DNA from: Acidobacteriota bacterium
Lineage (GTDB): Bacteria; Acidobacteriota; Holophagae; Holophagales; Holophagaceae
Reading direction: 5' to 3'
Assembly: GCA_016195985.1 (NCBI GenBank)
Contig: JACPYP010000016.1
Coordinates: forward strand, 62,001 to 126,000
DNA length: 64,000 nt
Positions 43,744 to 52,844 of the stretch are shown here, in pieces (positions within the stretch are counted from its first letter, which is position 1; each line of letters begins with the position of its first letter). The position numbers and the translations under genes are program-made. The notes beneath the pieces are model-generated. The model worked only from the letters and a program-made list of their open reading frames with translations. It was not told where the DNA came from and made no database searches.

Positions 43744-45051
43744 CTAATCGCGCTTGAATGCCTCGTTCGTGAGAAGTGCCCCGAGTTCTTCCCTGACCGC
43801 AAGGGGCACCGCAGGATCCTTCTTCCATGCTTCGATGTAATCCGTTACGAGCGGGTGGTTTCGATAGAAGGATCCCAACGACCAACCTGCTGCCATGTAG
43901 GAGACGCCCTTCGCCAGCTCCACGGTGATGCCATCAGGTTTTTTCCCAGACTTTTTTAGGGCCAGGAAATCTTTCCCTTCCTTCCGCCACTCAAGACCAT
44001 TGGCAATGGCTCGAACGGGCTTCGGATCACCTGTCGCAAGGAATTGGCTCCATAACATGTCGAAAGCGCTGGGCACCTTGATGACGTTCTGTGTGTCGGG
44101 AGCGAGATCGTACGGATCGGGAAGGGCGGGGATCTTTTCGGGAATCATCTTGAATCGTTCACGATCATCGGCTGGCAGGGCCTCTAAGAGGCCTGTAAGG
44201 CTGTAGCCTGCATCGAGAAAGGCCACCACTCCGATGATCCGCACGACCGGGTCTTCCTCTTTTAGCCGAGAAAGAAGGTCATGGGCTGCTTCAGGGTTTG
44301 ATTTCAGGACTTCAGCACAAAATAGGCGCGTGTTGGGCTTGAAGGCATTCTGGTCGTCTTTGGATGCCCTGAAGTGGTGCAGGAGGCGGGTCGGTTCTGG
44401 GCGCTGGTAGTAGCCCATCATCCAGTCCTCATGCTCCTTATTGTCTTTGAATCCGCCCTCTTTCACTGCTCGCTCGTAGGTCCAGAATTCGATCTTTGAA
44501 TTTTCAAGCTGGTGGCTGGTGGAATCCTGCGAGGTGGCTTTGACCATCACTTTGATGGTCCCGTCCTTGGCATTGGCAGGAGGCACCCAATCAAGATCGA
44601 AGAAAGCAAAGCTGACCATCGACATGAGGGATTCAGCTTCCCCCGACCCCGCGCCGCTGGCTCGAAGTGCCGAGAGAACAAAATCGGCACCTTGCGCTTT
44701 GACCCTTCGAACTTGAGCAGGCTGTAACCGCTCGAAGACCTTGGATTCGGAGCCAGCGGTGATGGAAATCGTGTAGATCTGTCCGCGCAGGAATGGATCC
44801 CGGTTGTCACCCCTGGCTCCCACGGCCACGGTGAGGTGCTGCCCTGGATAAACCCTTGTCCTGTAATCCGGGGCATTTACCTGGTTGGGAAGCTCCTGCC
44901 AGTGCTTGACGGTTTCTGCCCCGACCAACCAAGGGCTCTCCATGAATTCAGTCGGCTGCGGCTTTCCCGCCACTTTCTTGAATGATTGGGCGCTTAAGGG
45001 GAGCGTGCCGATGCAGAGGAGGACTGAGACAGCTACAAGGGTGCGAAACAT
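43744..45051 (-). CDS. Secreted hypothetical protein (435 aa)
   Basis: ATG 45051 ([20 protein letters not shown]) has AGGA at good spacing and starts a clear signal peptide; the frame upstream of it only runs into the tRNA gene. The mature part has a beta-rich first half ([39 protein letters not shown]) and a helical second half ([40 protein letters not shown]) that resembles HEAT-like repeats. No named family. Composition is less GC-rich than the core genes on either side, in line with an acquired segment between the Ner/XRE switch and tRNA-Arg. Confidence 0.65.
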   Translation of the reverse strand: MFRTLVAVSVLLCIGTLPLSAQSFKKVAGKPQPTEFMESPWLVGAETVKHWQELPNQVNAPDYRTRVYPGQHLTVAVGARGDNRDPFLRGQIYTISITAGSESKVFERLQPAQVRRVKAQGADFVLSALRASGAGSGEAESLMSMVSFAFFDLDWVPPANAKDGTIKVMVKATSQDSTSHQLENSKIEFWTYERAVKEGGFKDNKEHEDWMMGYYQRPEPTRLLHHFRASKDDQNAFKPNTRLFCAEVLKSNPEAAHDLLSRLKEEDPVVRIIGVVAFLDAGYSLTGLLEALPADDRERFKMIPEKIPALPDPYDLAPDTQNVIKVPSAFDMLWSQFLATGDPKPVRAIANGLEWRKEGKDFLALKKSGKKPDGITVELAKGVSYMAAGWSLGSFYRNHPLVTDYIEAWKKDPAVPLAVREELGALLTNEAFKRD

Positions 45052-45218
45052 GAGGTGTCCTGGGGGAGGGGAGGATACGTCATCATCACCGATACATCGG
45101 CAATGCAAAAGCCTAGTTCGACTCGGGTGGTGGTATGTGGCGAAATCGAACGGGTCCGGCTGCGCCGTCCCCCGGTCTCGCTCCCGGCCCTCCCCCGGAG
45201 GGCCTCCGCGATCCCACT

Positions 45219-45315
45219 CGCTGGTTCGATTCCTTGCCTTTACATACGCAGAGCCGAAACGTTGGTTTCGGCTCTGACGCTTGGGATGGTGCACCCGACT
45301 GGAATCGAACCAGCG
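45219..45315. repeat. Inverted 15-bp copy of the tRNA-Arg T-arm
   Basis: CGCTGGTTCGATTCC on the plus strand at 45219-45233 is the exact reverse complement of 45301-45315, which is the T-arm of the adjacent tRNA-Arg gene. A T-arm is a common integrase target, so this may be the scar of an integration or rearrangement. Chance is possible at this length. Confidence 0.6.
45251..45274 (-). terminator. Hairpin just downstream of tRNA-Arg
   Basis: GAGCCGAAAC (45251-45260) and GTTTCGGCTC (45265-45274) form a perfect 10-bp stem with a 4-base loop, 13 bases after the tRNA 3' end on the minus strand. No T-run follows, so termination may be weak or factor-assisted. Confidence 0.6.
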
Positions 45316-45363
45316 ACCTTTGGCTTCGGAGGCCAACGCTCTATCCAACTGAGCTACGGGTAC
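45287..45363 (-). tRNA. tRNA-Arg(CCG)
   Basis: Minus-strand sequence folds as a standard cloverleaf. The acceptor GTACCCG pairs with CGGGTGC (one G-T pair). The D arm is GCTC..GAGC. The anticodon stem TTGGC/GCCAA holds the loop CTCCGAA, with anticodon CCG for codon CGG. The T arm is CGCTGGTTCGATTCCAGTC. A73 and an encoded CCA end the gene. Length is 77 nt including CCA. Confidence 0.95.
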
Positions 45364-45409
45364 TGCGGCCTTCCATCATGGCGCTGATCGGGGTTTGGTT
45401 CAAGGTTGG

Positions 45410-47896
45410 CTAGAACAGGTGCAGGAAGGACACCATGCCGTCGACGGTCTTGATGCCCTTGACGTCGCTGTGGAGCCCCACGCCCAGGTCCACCCGGATG
45501 GTGGTGAACCACCAGAAGCCGGGCAGGTCGCCGGCCAGCTTCATGCCGGTGAAGTTGTAGGTCCTCTGGTCGGTCAGGCTGTGGGCGCGGCCGTGGTCGA
45601 GGCCCACGGTGAGGCGCAGGTTGGGGCCCGTGGGAAAGGCGAGGTTGATGCCGCCGTAGGTCATGCGGTCGGCCACCACGGCATAGGGTTTCATGCCGGA
45701 GACGCGGCCATCGAAGCTGAGGGGTTGGAAGCGGTCGAAGCCCTCGCCGCCGGCGTGGCCCACGTTGGCGGTGAACCAGACGCCCTTGCCCAGGGAGCGG
45801 TCGAACAGCGCGTTGGCGTCCCAGCGCACGAGCCGGCCCTGGTCCGGCACGGACTGGATGTCCCCGGGCGCGCCGTAGCTGCCGTCCGGGCGCTTGCCCT
45901 TCAGGTAGGTGCCTTGGAGGTGGAACCCTTCGAACTGCCAGGTGAGGCCGGCTCCGCCGAGATTGGTCCAGCCCGAGGATGGATTCTGGAAGCCTGGGGT
46001 CTTGTACTTGTCCTCCTTGGGATCGGAGAAGGCGTTGTGCTGGAACTGACCCTTCAGGTCCAGCCGGAAGCCTGCGCCGAGATCCCGGCCCAGGCCCAGC
46101 TCCATGGATTGGGTGCGCCGCTGCACGCCATCCTTGTCCAGCTGCTTGCCATCCTTGACGGGGCGGTCCGTCCCGCCGAAGAACGAGAGGGCGCCGGAGG
46201 CGGAGAGATCGAAGCCCAGCACGGCCCGGGGCACCATGAGGGAGCCCATGTTGAAGACCACGGCGGTCAGGAAGGTGTACTGGATGCCCCGGTCCAGGGC
46301 GTTGAAATCGGAGATGAGATAGCCGGCCAGAGGGGCGATGGGGTACTCGCTGCCGGGCTTGATCAGCAGCACCCCGCCGACGGCGCGCACGCGACTGGCG
46401 GCCTTGGTTTCGAGCTTGCGGCTGCCGTCGGCCTGCTTCACGAAGTAGCGGTAGCCGTCGGGGGTGTTCTGGAGGATGCTGCCGTTGCCCGTCCGCGCGG
46501 CGCTCAGGGCCTCGTCATAGCCCGGATCGTTGATGTGGAAATCGCTGTAGTCCAGATCCCGGAGCACCTGGGCGGTGCCGCCGGTGCCGATCCAGCGTTC
46601 GGCGGTATGGATGCGGACCACGCGCCATTGGCCGGGCAGCGGCTCGCCGTAGCTGATGTCGCGGCGCTCGCTGCGCACCAGCCCCGGCAGGTTCGAGCGG
46701 TGGCTCTGCTCGCGGAGGATGCGGCCGGAGGCCTCGTCCACCGTGAGTTCGCCTTCGAACAGCAGGGGATCGCTGTCCACCGGTTCGAAGCGCAGCAGGC
46801 GCTTGCCGGGGCCGGCCGGTCCGCCGTCCGAATAGCGGTAGCGTTCCGTGAGGGTGAGGGCCACGGGCGCGGCGGCGCTGGTGCGGGATTCGAGGATGGG
46901 CAGCTGGGCGGATTCGGAGAGGTTGGCTTTCACGCCGTTGAAGCGGACTTCCTTGCGGAGCAGTTCCTCGGGTTCGCCCTGCTTCTCGAAGCCCTGGAAC
47001 CGGAAGCCCAGGTCGCCGCCGCCGCCTTCGGCCTGTACGTGGAGGTTCACGTCGACGGTGCTGCGCACGGTGTGGACCGCGGATTTGTCCCGCAGGTGGG
47101 TGGCGCGCACCCGGGCCAGCAGGGCGCCCAGGTCGTACTGCTCCTGGTCCTGCACCTGCACCTCATGGCGGTCCTTGGGCAGCGCCGCGGGGATCCACTG
47201 GCCGTTCTGGTAGATCCGGCGGAAGCCTTCGCCCGTGCTGCGCTTGCGCAGGGTCAGGTCGCCGAGGCCGCCTTCCACCTCGGTGTAGCCGGGAGGCAGT
47301 TCCTGGGCCAGTTTGGCGCCGGGGCCGCCCGCCGGGAGCACCAGCCGGCCGCCGTCGCCCAGCAGCTGGGCCGCGCGGGCCCCGGGATCGGCGGGCACCC
47401 ACAGGAACCAGGGCCGCCCGGGGAAGGTGTTCTGGGCCTGGGTCAGCAGGTTGCGCCACCGCTCCGGGTCCGTGCCGAGGTCGGACGCGAGCAGCACCCC
47501 GCCATCCACGGCGCCCCAGGCCAGCTCGTCCATGAGAGGGCTCAGTTCGGGCTGGTAGGCCACGTAGAGCCGCACCTTGGGATTCTGGGCGCGCAGGGCC
47601 TGGCTGGCCGCCAGCAGCAGCTGTAGGCGCTCTGAACTGGCGGGCAGGAGCAGGCGCACCCCCGCCGCGGCCTCCACCCGGCGCAGCAAGGGCTCCCATG
47701 CCTTTTGCACGGCCTCGAGGCGGGCCGGATCCCGGTGTTCGCCGGGCAGGAGGGTGGCGGGCGGGACTTCGCGGAGGTCCAGGGTCTGGGGTTCGGGTAC
47801 CGAAATCTGGATGGGCGGCACCTGGAGGGGCGCCGTCTGGGCGGAGGCCACGAGGGCCACGGAAAGGCAGGGAAGGACTTGAACCAGACGTCTCAC
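45410..47896 (-). CDS. Large outer-membrane protein with unrecognised N-terminal domain
   Basis: 828 aa from GTG 47896, with AAGGAG upstream. Signal peptide MRRLVQVLPCLSVALVASA. Residues about 60-215 look like an alpha/beta domain (LEAVQKAWEPLLRRVEAAAG, VRLYVAYQPELSPLMDELAW, RPWFLWVPADPGARAAQLLG). A beta-sandwich-like middle follows (about 300-500; LLFEGELTVDEASGRILREQ, WRVVRIHTAERWIG). The last 320 residues form a barrel with strands such as GLGRDLGAGFRLDLKGQFQH and the C-terminal MVSFLHLF. I do not recognise the whole architecture. The N-terminal part could read a peptide or glycan; transport or secretion are both possible. Confidence 0.7.
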   Translation of the reverse strand: MRRLVQVLPCLSVALVASAQTAPLQVPPIQISVPEPQTLDLREVPPATLLPGEHRDPARLEAVQKAWEPLLRRVEAAAGVRLLLPASSERLQLLLAASQALRAQNPKVRLYVAYQPELSPLMDELAWGAVDGGVLLASDLGTDPERWRNLLTQAQNTFPGRPWFLWVPADPGARAAQLLGDGGRLVLPAGGPGAKLAQELPPGYTEVEGGLGDLTLRKRSTGEGFRRIYQNGQWIPAALPKDRHEVQVQDQEQYDLGALLARVRATHLRDKSAVHTVRSTVDVNLHVQAEGGGGDLGFRFQGFEKQGEPEELLRKEVRFNGVKANLSESAQLPILESRTSAAAPVALTLTERYRYSDGGPAGPGKRLLRFEPVDSDPLLFEGELTVDEASGRILREQSHRSNLPGLVRSERRDISYGEPLPGQWRVVRIHTAERWIGTGGTAQVLRDLDYSDFHINDPGYDEALSAARTGNGSILQNTPDGYRYFVKQADGSRKLETKAASRVRAVGGVLLIKPGSEYPIAPLAGYLISDFNALDRGIQYTFLTAVVFNMGSLMVPRAVLGFDLSASGALSFFGGTDRPVKDGKQLDKDGVQRRTQSMELGLGRDLGAGFRLDLKGQFQHNAFSDPKEDKYKTPGFQNPSSGWTNLGGAGLTWQFEGFHLQGTYLKGKRPDGSYGAPGDIQSVPDQGRLVRWDANALFDRSLGKGVWFTANVGHAGGEGFDRFQPLSFDGRVSGMKPYAVVADRMTYGGINLAFPTGPNLRLTVGLDHGRAHSLTDQRTYNFTGMKLAGDLPGFWWFTTIRVDLGVGLHSDVKGIKTVDGMVSFLHLF

Positions 47897-48112
47897 CAGA
47901 TCTCCTTCGGTCCACGCGGGGGAGTCCGCGTGTCATTTTCAAAAAGCGGCAGGTTCCGTTCGGCTTTCGTTTGAATCGTTCCGTGCGGTCCGCCAGCGGA
48001 TTCCCAGAGCCAAACCGATACGGACCGGCGGCTGGATCGGGTTATCGGCTTCTTGGATGCGCCCGGGGGAAGCAAAAGTTCCTTCGGGATCTTCCAAGCA
48101 TTGGACCGTTGC

Positions 48113-48129
48113 CTTAAGGCAACCTTACA
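48113..48129 (+). promoter_or_regulatory. PmrA/QseB-like direct repeat upstream of the OmpR-type regulator
   Basis: CTTAAG (48113-48118), five bases, CTTACA (48124-48129) fits the half-site and spacing of PmrA/QseB boxes (CTTAA-type repeats 11 bp apart). It lies 91 bases upstream of the response regulator ATG, so autoregulation is likely. The rest of the 47897-48220 gap has no gene. Confidence 0.5.
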
Positions 48130-48220
48130 GGCAGCGGCGGTTCCGGGTCGAACCCTCGGGTTCGTAAGCCTTCGATAAGAATGGCCGCGCACACTGGGGT
48201 TGAGAGGGATGATGCCAGCC

Positions 48221-48892
48221 ATGAGCGCAGATATCAGGGTCCTGCTGGTGGAAGATGACGGGCAGTTGGGCGCGGCCCTGCTGCGGGCCCTGGTGCAGGC
48301 CGGTTTCGACACGACCTGGGTGCGGGGCGCCCAGGACGGCGATCTCCACCTGCGCACCCAATCCTACGGGGCGCTGCTGCTGGACTTGGGCCTTCCCGAT
48401 GGATCGGGCATGCAGGTGCTGAAGGCCCTGCGGCTGCGCGATGACCGGACTCCCGTTCTGATCCTTACTGCCCGGGACGGCCTGGAAGACCGGGTGTTCG
48501 GCCTGGATGAAGGAGCGGACGACTATCTGGTGAAGCCCTTCGCCGTGCCGGAGCTGCTGTCGCGCATCAGGGCCCTGGTGCGCCGCAGCGCGGGTTTCGC
48601 GGCCCGGCGCTGGGTGCTGGGGGACCTGGTGCTGGAACCGGAAAGCCGCCTGGCCACCCTGAAAGGGGAGCCGCTGGATCTGGGCCCTCGTGAATACCAG
48701 GTTCTGCTTCTGCTGGCGCGATCCGCAGGGCGCGTGGTGAGCCGCGTCCAGCTGGAGGAGGGTGTGTTCGATCTGGGCGAAGAACCGGAAAGCAACACCA
48801 TCGAGGTGCATATCCACCGCCTGCGCCGCAAGCTCGGCCACCGCCGCATCCGCACCATCCGCGGGCTGGGCTATCTCCTGGAGAATGCGTGA
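48221..48892 (+). CDS. OmpR/PhoP-family response regulator (PmrA/QseB-like)
   Basis: 223 aa. Receiver domain with VLLVEDDGQLGAALLRALVQ, phospho-acceptor Asp in GALLLDLGLPDGSGMQVL, Thr in VLILTARDGLEDRV and Lys in DDYLVKPFAVPELLSRI. The winged-helix output domain (about 128-223) has PLDLGPREYQVLLLLARSAG, NTIEVHIHRLRRKLG and IRTIRGLGYLL. ATG 48221 is used; ATGs at 48209 and 48212 are also in frame. The stop overlaps the kinase start (GTGA). A DNA direct repeat of the PmrA/QseB kind lies upstream. Likely target: the exporter genes that follow. Confidence 0.94.
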   Translation: MSADIRVLLVEDDGQLGAALLRALVQAGFDTTWVRGAQDGDLHLRTQSYGALLLDLGLPDGSGMQVLKALRLRDDRTPVLILTARDGLEDRVFGLDEGADDYLVKPFAVPELLSRIRALVRRSAGFAARRWVLGDLVLEPESRLATLKGEPLDLGPREYQVLLLLARSAGRVVSRVQLEEGVFDLGEEPESNTIEVHIHRLRRKLGHRRIRTIRGLGYLLENA

Positions 48893-50292
48893 AGACATCC
48901 CTGCTGAGGCGCATGATCTGGGCCCAGGCCATCAGCCTCACCCTGCTGTGGATCCTGCTGGCGGTCGTCACCCTCATTCCCGCCTACCGCAGCAGCAGCT
49001 GGGGCCTGGATTCCTCCCTCCGGATGTGCGCCGCCGCCCTGGTGGCCTTTCTCCAGGATGAAAACCAGCCGGAGCGCGTCCGCCAGCAGGCGGAACGCAT
49101 CCGGATCCTGGATGAGACGTTCACCATGGAAGACGCGGTGAAGCCCGGGGAATACCGCGCCCGGTACCAGGTGTTCGACCGCTCGGGCCGCATGCTCTAC
49201 CTGTCCCCTTCGGCCCCGGTGGGCTCGCTGGCGGAAGGCGGGCCCGGATTCCGCCGGGTGGATGTGCAGGGCGAACCCTATTGGGTGTTCGTGCAGGATG
49301 ATCCCTCGGGGCGGTACCGCGTGGCCGTGGCGGAATCCCTGCGTTTCCGGAAGAAGCTGGGCTGGCGGGTGCTCCGGACGACTCCCGCGGTGTTCGGGGT
49401 GGTCTTCCTTGTGATTGCGGTCTGCACTTGGCTCATCAGCCGCCGGGCCCTGCGGCCGCTGCGCCTGCTGGCCGAGAGTGTCGAAGGGCGGAAGCCCGGG
49501 GATCTGAGTCCGCTCCAGCCCGCCGTGGATCTCAAGGAGACCCGGCCCCTGGTGGCCTCCTTGAACGGGCTGCTGTCGCGGGTTTCCGAACTCGTCCAGG
49601 CGCAGCGGCGCTTCGTGGCGGATGCGGCCCATGAGTTGCGCACGCCCCTCGCGGTGGTGGGCACTCAGGCCCACACCCTCATCCGGGAGGAGGACGCTGC
49701 CCAGCGGGAAGCCATCGGGCATGACCTTCAGCGCGGCATTGAAAGGGCCACGGGCCTGGTGAGACAGCTGCTGGCCGTGGCCCGCCTGGAGGCGGCGGGG
49801 CCGGAGCTGACCGAGGGGGTGGTGGATCTGGCGGCCCTGGCCCGGGACCGCGCTTCGCAGATCCTGCCTCTGGCCCTGGCCAAGAAGCTGGATCTTGGCG
49901 TGGAAGGGGTGGAGCGGCTGGAGATCCGGGGCGACTGCAGCGTGCTGGGCATGGCCATGGACAACCTGCTGGAGAACGCCATCCGGTACACGCCGGAAGG
50001 AGGCACCGTCACGCTTCGCTTCGGACGGTCGGAGGGGCGGCCGTTTTTCGAGGTGGAAGATGATGGACCTGGCATGAGCGAGGCTTTCAAGGAGCGGGCC
50101 TTCGAGCGGTTCTCGCGGGAACTGGGCACCCATGCGATCGGCGCGGGGCTCGGCCTGGCCATCGTCCAGCGCGCCGCGGAACTGCACCAGGGCCGGGTGA
50201 GCCTGGGCGCGCCGGAAGGAGGCTCGGGCCTGTGCGCCCGGGTGGAACTCCCGGCGGAGCGGCGAAACACTTCTGCAAGCGCAGGTTCCTGA
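48889..50292 (+). CDS. Sensor histidine kinase (QseC/PmrB-like)
   Basis: 467 aa. Two membrane helices (about residues 12-32 and 160-184; LRTTPAVFGVVFLVIAVCTW) flank a periplasmic sensor of about 125 residues. A HAMP-like linker is followed by the dimerisation/phospho-acceptor box FVADAAHELRTPLAVVGTQA (His about residue 247) and the HATPase domain with NLLENAIRYTPEGG, EDDGPGMSEA and GAGLGLAIVQRAAELHQG. GTG start overlaps the regulator stop. The sensor type often answers to metals, peptides or outer-membrane stress, but the ligand is not visible. Confidence 0.94.
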   Translation: MKTSLLRRMIWAQAISLTLLWILLAVVTLIPAYRSSSWGLDSSLRMCAAALVAFLQDENQPERVRQQAERIRILDETFTMEDAVKPGEYRARYQVFDRSGRMLYLSPSAPVGSLAEGGPGFRRVDVQGEPYWVFVQDDPSGRYRVAVAESLRFRKKLGWRVLRTTPAVFGVVFLVIAVCTWLISRRALRPLRLLAESVEGRKPGDLSPLQPAVDLKETRPLVASLNGLLSRVSELVQAQRRFVADAAHELRTPLAVVGTQAHTLIREEDAAQREAIGHDLQRGIERATGLVRQLLAVARLEAAGPELTEGVVDLAALARDRASQILPLALAKKLDLGVEGVERLEIRGDCSVLGMAMDNLLENAIRYTPEGGTVTLRFGRSEGRPFFEVEDDGPGMSEAFKERAFERFSRELGTHAIGAGLGLAIVQRAAELHQGRVSLGAPEGGSGLCARVELPAERRNTSASAGS

Positions 50293-50783
50293 TGGCGCCC
50301 CTTTTGAACCGCATCCGCAAGCCCCTGCTTCGCCTGCTGAAGGAGGGGCTCAGCCCGCGCGGCCTGGCCTGGAGCTTGGCGGCGGGCCTGGCCATCGGGG
50401 TCAGTCCGCTCTTCGGGACGTCCACCGCGCTTTGCGTGGGCGTGGCCCTCCTCTTCCGGTTGAATCAACCCGCCATGCAATTGGCCAACTATGCGGCCTA
50501 CCCCTTGCAGATCCTGTTGCTGATCCCCTTCATCCGCCTGGGCGAGCGCTTGTTCGGCGCCGAGGCCATGCCCCTTTCGCCGTCCCTCCTGCTCGAGGCC
50601 CTGAAGGCGAAGCCTCTGGCCACCCTGACGGTGTTCTGGTCGCGCCTGTGGCATGCGGGCGTGGCGTGGGCCCTGCTGGCCCTTCCCGCCATGGCGCTCC
50701 TGGCCCTGGGACTGCGTCCCGTGTTCGTTTTCGCGGCGCGCCGCTTCGGGCCTGAGGCCTCCTTGGCTCCGCCGGTGGAATGA
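50292..50783 (+). CDS. DUF2062 membrane protein
   Basis: 163 aa inner-membrane protein. GLAWSLAAGLAIGVSPLFGT and the following TALCVGVALLFRLNQPAMQL are the DUF2062 hallmark; further helices lie at about residues 70-85 and 115-145 (VAWALLALPAMALLALGL). ATG 50292 overlaps the kinase stop (TGATG). The family is found near glycosyltransferases and two-component genes and has no proved function. Position suggests co-expression with the two-component system. Confidence 0.85.
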   Translation: MAPLLNRIRKPLLRLLKEGLSPRGLAWSLAAGLAIGVSPLFGTSTALCVGVALLFRLNQPAMQLANYAAYPLQILLLIPFIRLGERLFGAEAMPLSPSLLLEALKAKPLATLTVFWSRLWHAGVAWALLALPAMALLALGLRPVFVFAARRFGPEASLAPPVE

Positions 50784-50863
50784 GGCCGGTCCGCGGTTCG
50801 CGTATTGATGGCCCTTCAGAGCTCCGTTAGCCTGATTGGGTAAAACAGATGTTTGGAGCCCCA

Positions 50864-51964
50864 ATGAGCGAGTCGCCTGCCCGCAAGCCGTCGGTCATCA
50901 AGAAGCGCTTCCCGTGGGGCTGGGTGGTTCTGGGGCTCGCCGGAGCGGGGCTGCTGGCAGCCATGATGGCGGCCAAGGGCGCGCCCGTGACGGTGGCGGT
51001 GTCGGCGCCTACGGTGTTCAAGGCCGGTGAGCGCAACCCTCTGGTGACGGCCTCGGGCTACCTGGTGGCGCGCACCCGCGCGACGCTGTCCAGCAAGGTG
51101 CTGGGCCGCGTGAGCTGGCTGGGCGTGCAGGAGGGCAGCCGCGTGGCCAAGGGGCAGATTCTGGCCCGGCTGGAATCGCCGGATTTGGCCGCCTCCCGCG
51201 ACCAGGTGAAGGCCCAGCTGGATCAGGCCAAGGTGGATCTGGACCGGGCCGAGAAACTGAGATCCGCCGGCATTCAGGATGCCGCGAGCGTGGACCGGCT
51301 GCGCAGCCAGAAGCAGACGCTGGAGGCGCAGCTGGCGTACCAGGATGCGCTGCTCGAGAGCATGGAACTGAGGGCGCCCTTCAGCGGCGTCGTCACCCAG
51401 AAGCTGTCGGAAGTGGGCGAGACCGTGGCGCCTGGAAGCGCGGGCGGCGCCAACGCCATCAATGCCATCCTGGTGATGGCGGACTTCGAGACCCTGGAGG
51501 TGGAGGTGGAGGTGAATGAGGCCTCCATCGCCAAGCTGGCCAAGGGCATGCCCGCGGAGATCCGCGTGGACGCGCTGGATGGGCAGGGGGCCCGCTCGGT
51601 GCTCAAGGGCAGGCTGCGCGAGATCTATCCCAGCTCCAACCGCCAGAAGGCCGTGGTCATCGTGCGCGTGGCCTTCATGGAGAAGGACCCGCTGCTGGTG
51701 CCGGACATGGGCGCCAAGGTGACCTTCCTCGGCGATGCCTACGCCCAGGAAGTGGTGGTGCTGGGCCGGGAGCAGGTCAAGAAGCAGGACGGAAAACCCT
51801 TCGCCTGGGTGGTGGAGAATGGCCTGGCCACGCAGAAATTCGTCACCGTGAAGGCGGAGAATCCCATCGGCCTCGAGGTGGGCGGCCTGGCCCGGGACGC
51901 CCAGCTGATCGTGGCGCCGCCGGAATCCCTGAAAGCCGGCGCCAAGGTGAGGATCAAGGGCTGA
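50864..51964 (+). CDS. Periplasmic adaptor of an ABC/FtsX-type exporter (MacA-like)
   Basis: 366 aa. ATG 50864 is preceded by TTGGAGCCCCA. One N-terminal membrane anchor ([20 protein letters not shown]) is followed by half-lipoyl segments ([40 protein letters not shown]) around an alpha-hairpin (about 110-160), then a beta-barrel ([20 protein letters not shown]) and a membrane-proximal domain. It bridges the ABC permeases and an outer-membrane channel. The gene is followed by the ATPase gene with overlapping TGATG. Confidence 0.92.
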   Translation: MSESPARKPSVIKKRFPWGWVVLGLAGAGLLAAMMAAKGAPVTVAVSAPTVFKAGERNPLVTASGYLVARTRATLSSKVLGRVSWLGVQEGSRVAKGQILARLESPDLAASRDQVKAQLDQAKVDLDRAEKLRSAGIQDAASVDRLRSQKQTLEAQLAYQDALLESMELRAPFSGVVTQKLSEVGETVAPGSAGGANAINAILVMADFETLEVEVEVNEASIAKLAKGMPAEIRVDALDGQGARSVLKGRLREIYPSSNRQKAVVIVRVAFMEKDPLLVPDMGAKVTFLGDAYAQEVVVLGREQVKKQDGKPFAWVVENGLATQKFVTVKAENPIGLEVGGLARDAQLIVAPPESLKAGAKVRIKG

Positions 51965-52686
51965 TGAACAGCGACCGCTTCGACCTGGGCGGAGGCGAGC
52001 CCATCATCACGCTGCGCGACGTGGCCAAGAGCTACTGGCGCGAGGCGCTGGAGATCCCGGTGCTCCAGGGCATCGATCTGGAGATTCCCGCGGGGGCGTA
52101 CGTGGCGCTCATGGGCCCCTCCGGCAGCGGAAAGACGACCCTGCTCAACCTCATCGCCGGCATCGACCGCCCCACGGGCGGCTCGCTGGAGGTGTGCGGC
52201 CATGAGCTGAACGGCCTGGATGACGACCAGCTGGCCTCCTGGAGAAACCTCCACGTGGGCTTCATCTTCCAGAACTACAACCTGGTGCCGGTGCTGAACG
52301 CCTTCGAGAACGTGGAACTGCCCCTGCTGCTCACCGGGGCAGGGCGGGGCGAGCGGCGGGACCGGGTGGAGCAGGCCCTGGCGCTGGTGAATCTCACGGA
52401 CCGCATGCGCAACTACCCCCGCCAGCTCAGCGGCGGCCAGGAACAGCGGGTGGCCGTCGCCCGCGCCATCGTCACCGACCCCGACCTGCTGGTGGCCGAC
52501 GAGCCGACGGGCGCTCTGGATGCGAAGAACGCCGAGGAGGTGCTGGCCCTCATGGAGCGCCTGAACGCGGAACTGGGCAAGACCATCGTCATGGTCACCC
52601 ACGATCCGAAGGCGGCCCATCACGCGCGGCACCAGATCCACCTTGAGAAGGGCGTACTGGACCGAACAGTCGAGGTGAACCGATGA
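51964..52686 (+). CDS. ABC exporter ATPase (LolD/MacB type)
   Basis: 240 aa. Walker [13 protein letters not shown] loop region [20 protein letters not shown], signature [14 protein letters not shown], Walker [13 protein letters not shown] and the H loop VMVTHDP. It powers the FtsX-type permeases downstream. ATG overlaps the adaptor stop. Its last 18 residues, [18 protein letters not shown], are encoded a second time 158 bp downstream by a copy differing at five wobble positions, apparently through an insertion at the junction with the permease gene. Codons in this first copy (CTT, GTA, CGA, ACA, CGA) are unusual for the genome. Confidence 0.95.
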   Translation: MNSDRFDLGGGEPIITLRDVAKSYWREALEIPVLQGIDLEIPAGAYVALMGPSGSGKTTLLNLIAGIDRPTGGSLEVCGHELNGLDDDQLASWRNLHVGFIFQNYNLVPVLNAFENVELPLLLTGAGRGERRDRVEQALALVNLTDRMRNYPRQLSGGQEQRVAVARAIVTDPDLLVADEPTGALDAKNAEEVLALMERLNAELGKTIVMVTHDPKAAHHARHQIHLEKGVLDRTVEVNR

Positions 52687-52841
52687 GTCCTCGTGCCGCG
52701 CGTGAGCATCACGGAGGCTCCGCCTCCGCCGAGCCGCAAAGCGGCGAGCGGGAGCAGAGCGCGGGGCGCTCTGCGATAGGTGGAGGGCACCAGATCCACC
52801 TCGAGAAGGGCGTGCTGGACCGCACGGTCGAGGTGAACCGC
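52630..52841. repeat. Junction insertion with synonymous duplication of the ATPase 3' end
   Basis: The 54 bp encoding [18 protein letters not shown] lie at 52630-52683 and again at 52788-52841, offset 158 bp. They differ at five bases, every one a third codon position and synonymous (CTT/CTC, GTA/GTG, CGA/CGC, ACA/ACG, CGA/CGC). Between them lies a GC-rich element (52713-52786) that begins GGAGGCTCCG and ends CTGCGATAGGTGGAGG. It is related to the element at 7329-7389. Confidence 0.92.
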
Positions 52842-52844
52842 TAA
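52683..52844 (+). CDS. Tiny coupled ORF (53 aa) spanning the junction insertion
   Basis: ATG 52683 overlaps the ATPase stop (ATGA) and its own TAA (52842-52844) overlaps the permease ATG (TAATG). The peptide begins [20 protein letters not shown], passes AIGGG and ends in a full copy of the ATPase C-terminus [18 protein letters not shown]. Frame is kept across the whole insertion. The overlaps on both sides suggest selection to keep ribosomes moving from ATPase to permease. No function of the peptide itself is claimed. Confidence 0.5.
   Translation: MSPRAAREHHGGSASAEPQSGEREQSAGRSAIGGGHQIHLEKGVLDRTVEVNR

Noticed and set aside
45219-45233. Second tRNA gene on the plus strand
   Set aside because: Only the 15-bp T-arm sequence is present; no acceptor, D or anticodon arms surround it.
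45052-45348. Extension of the 435-aa secreted protein into the tRNA region
   Set aside because: The frame runs through the tRNA-Arg gene and would bury a clear signal peptide and ribosome site at 45051.
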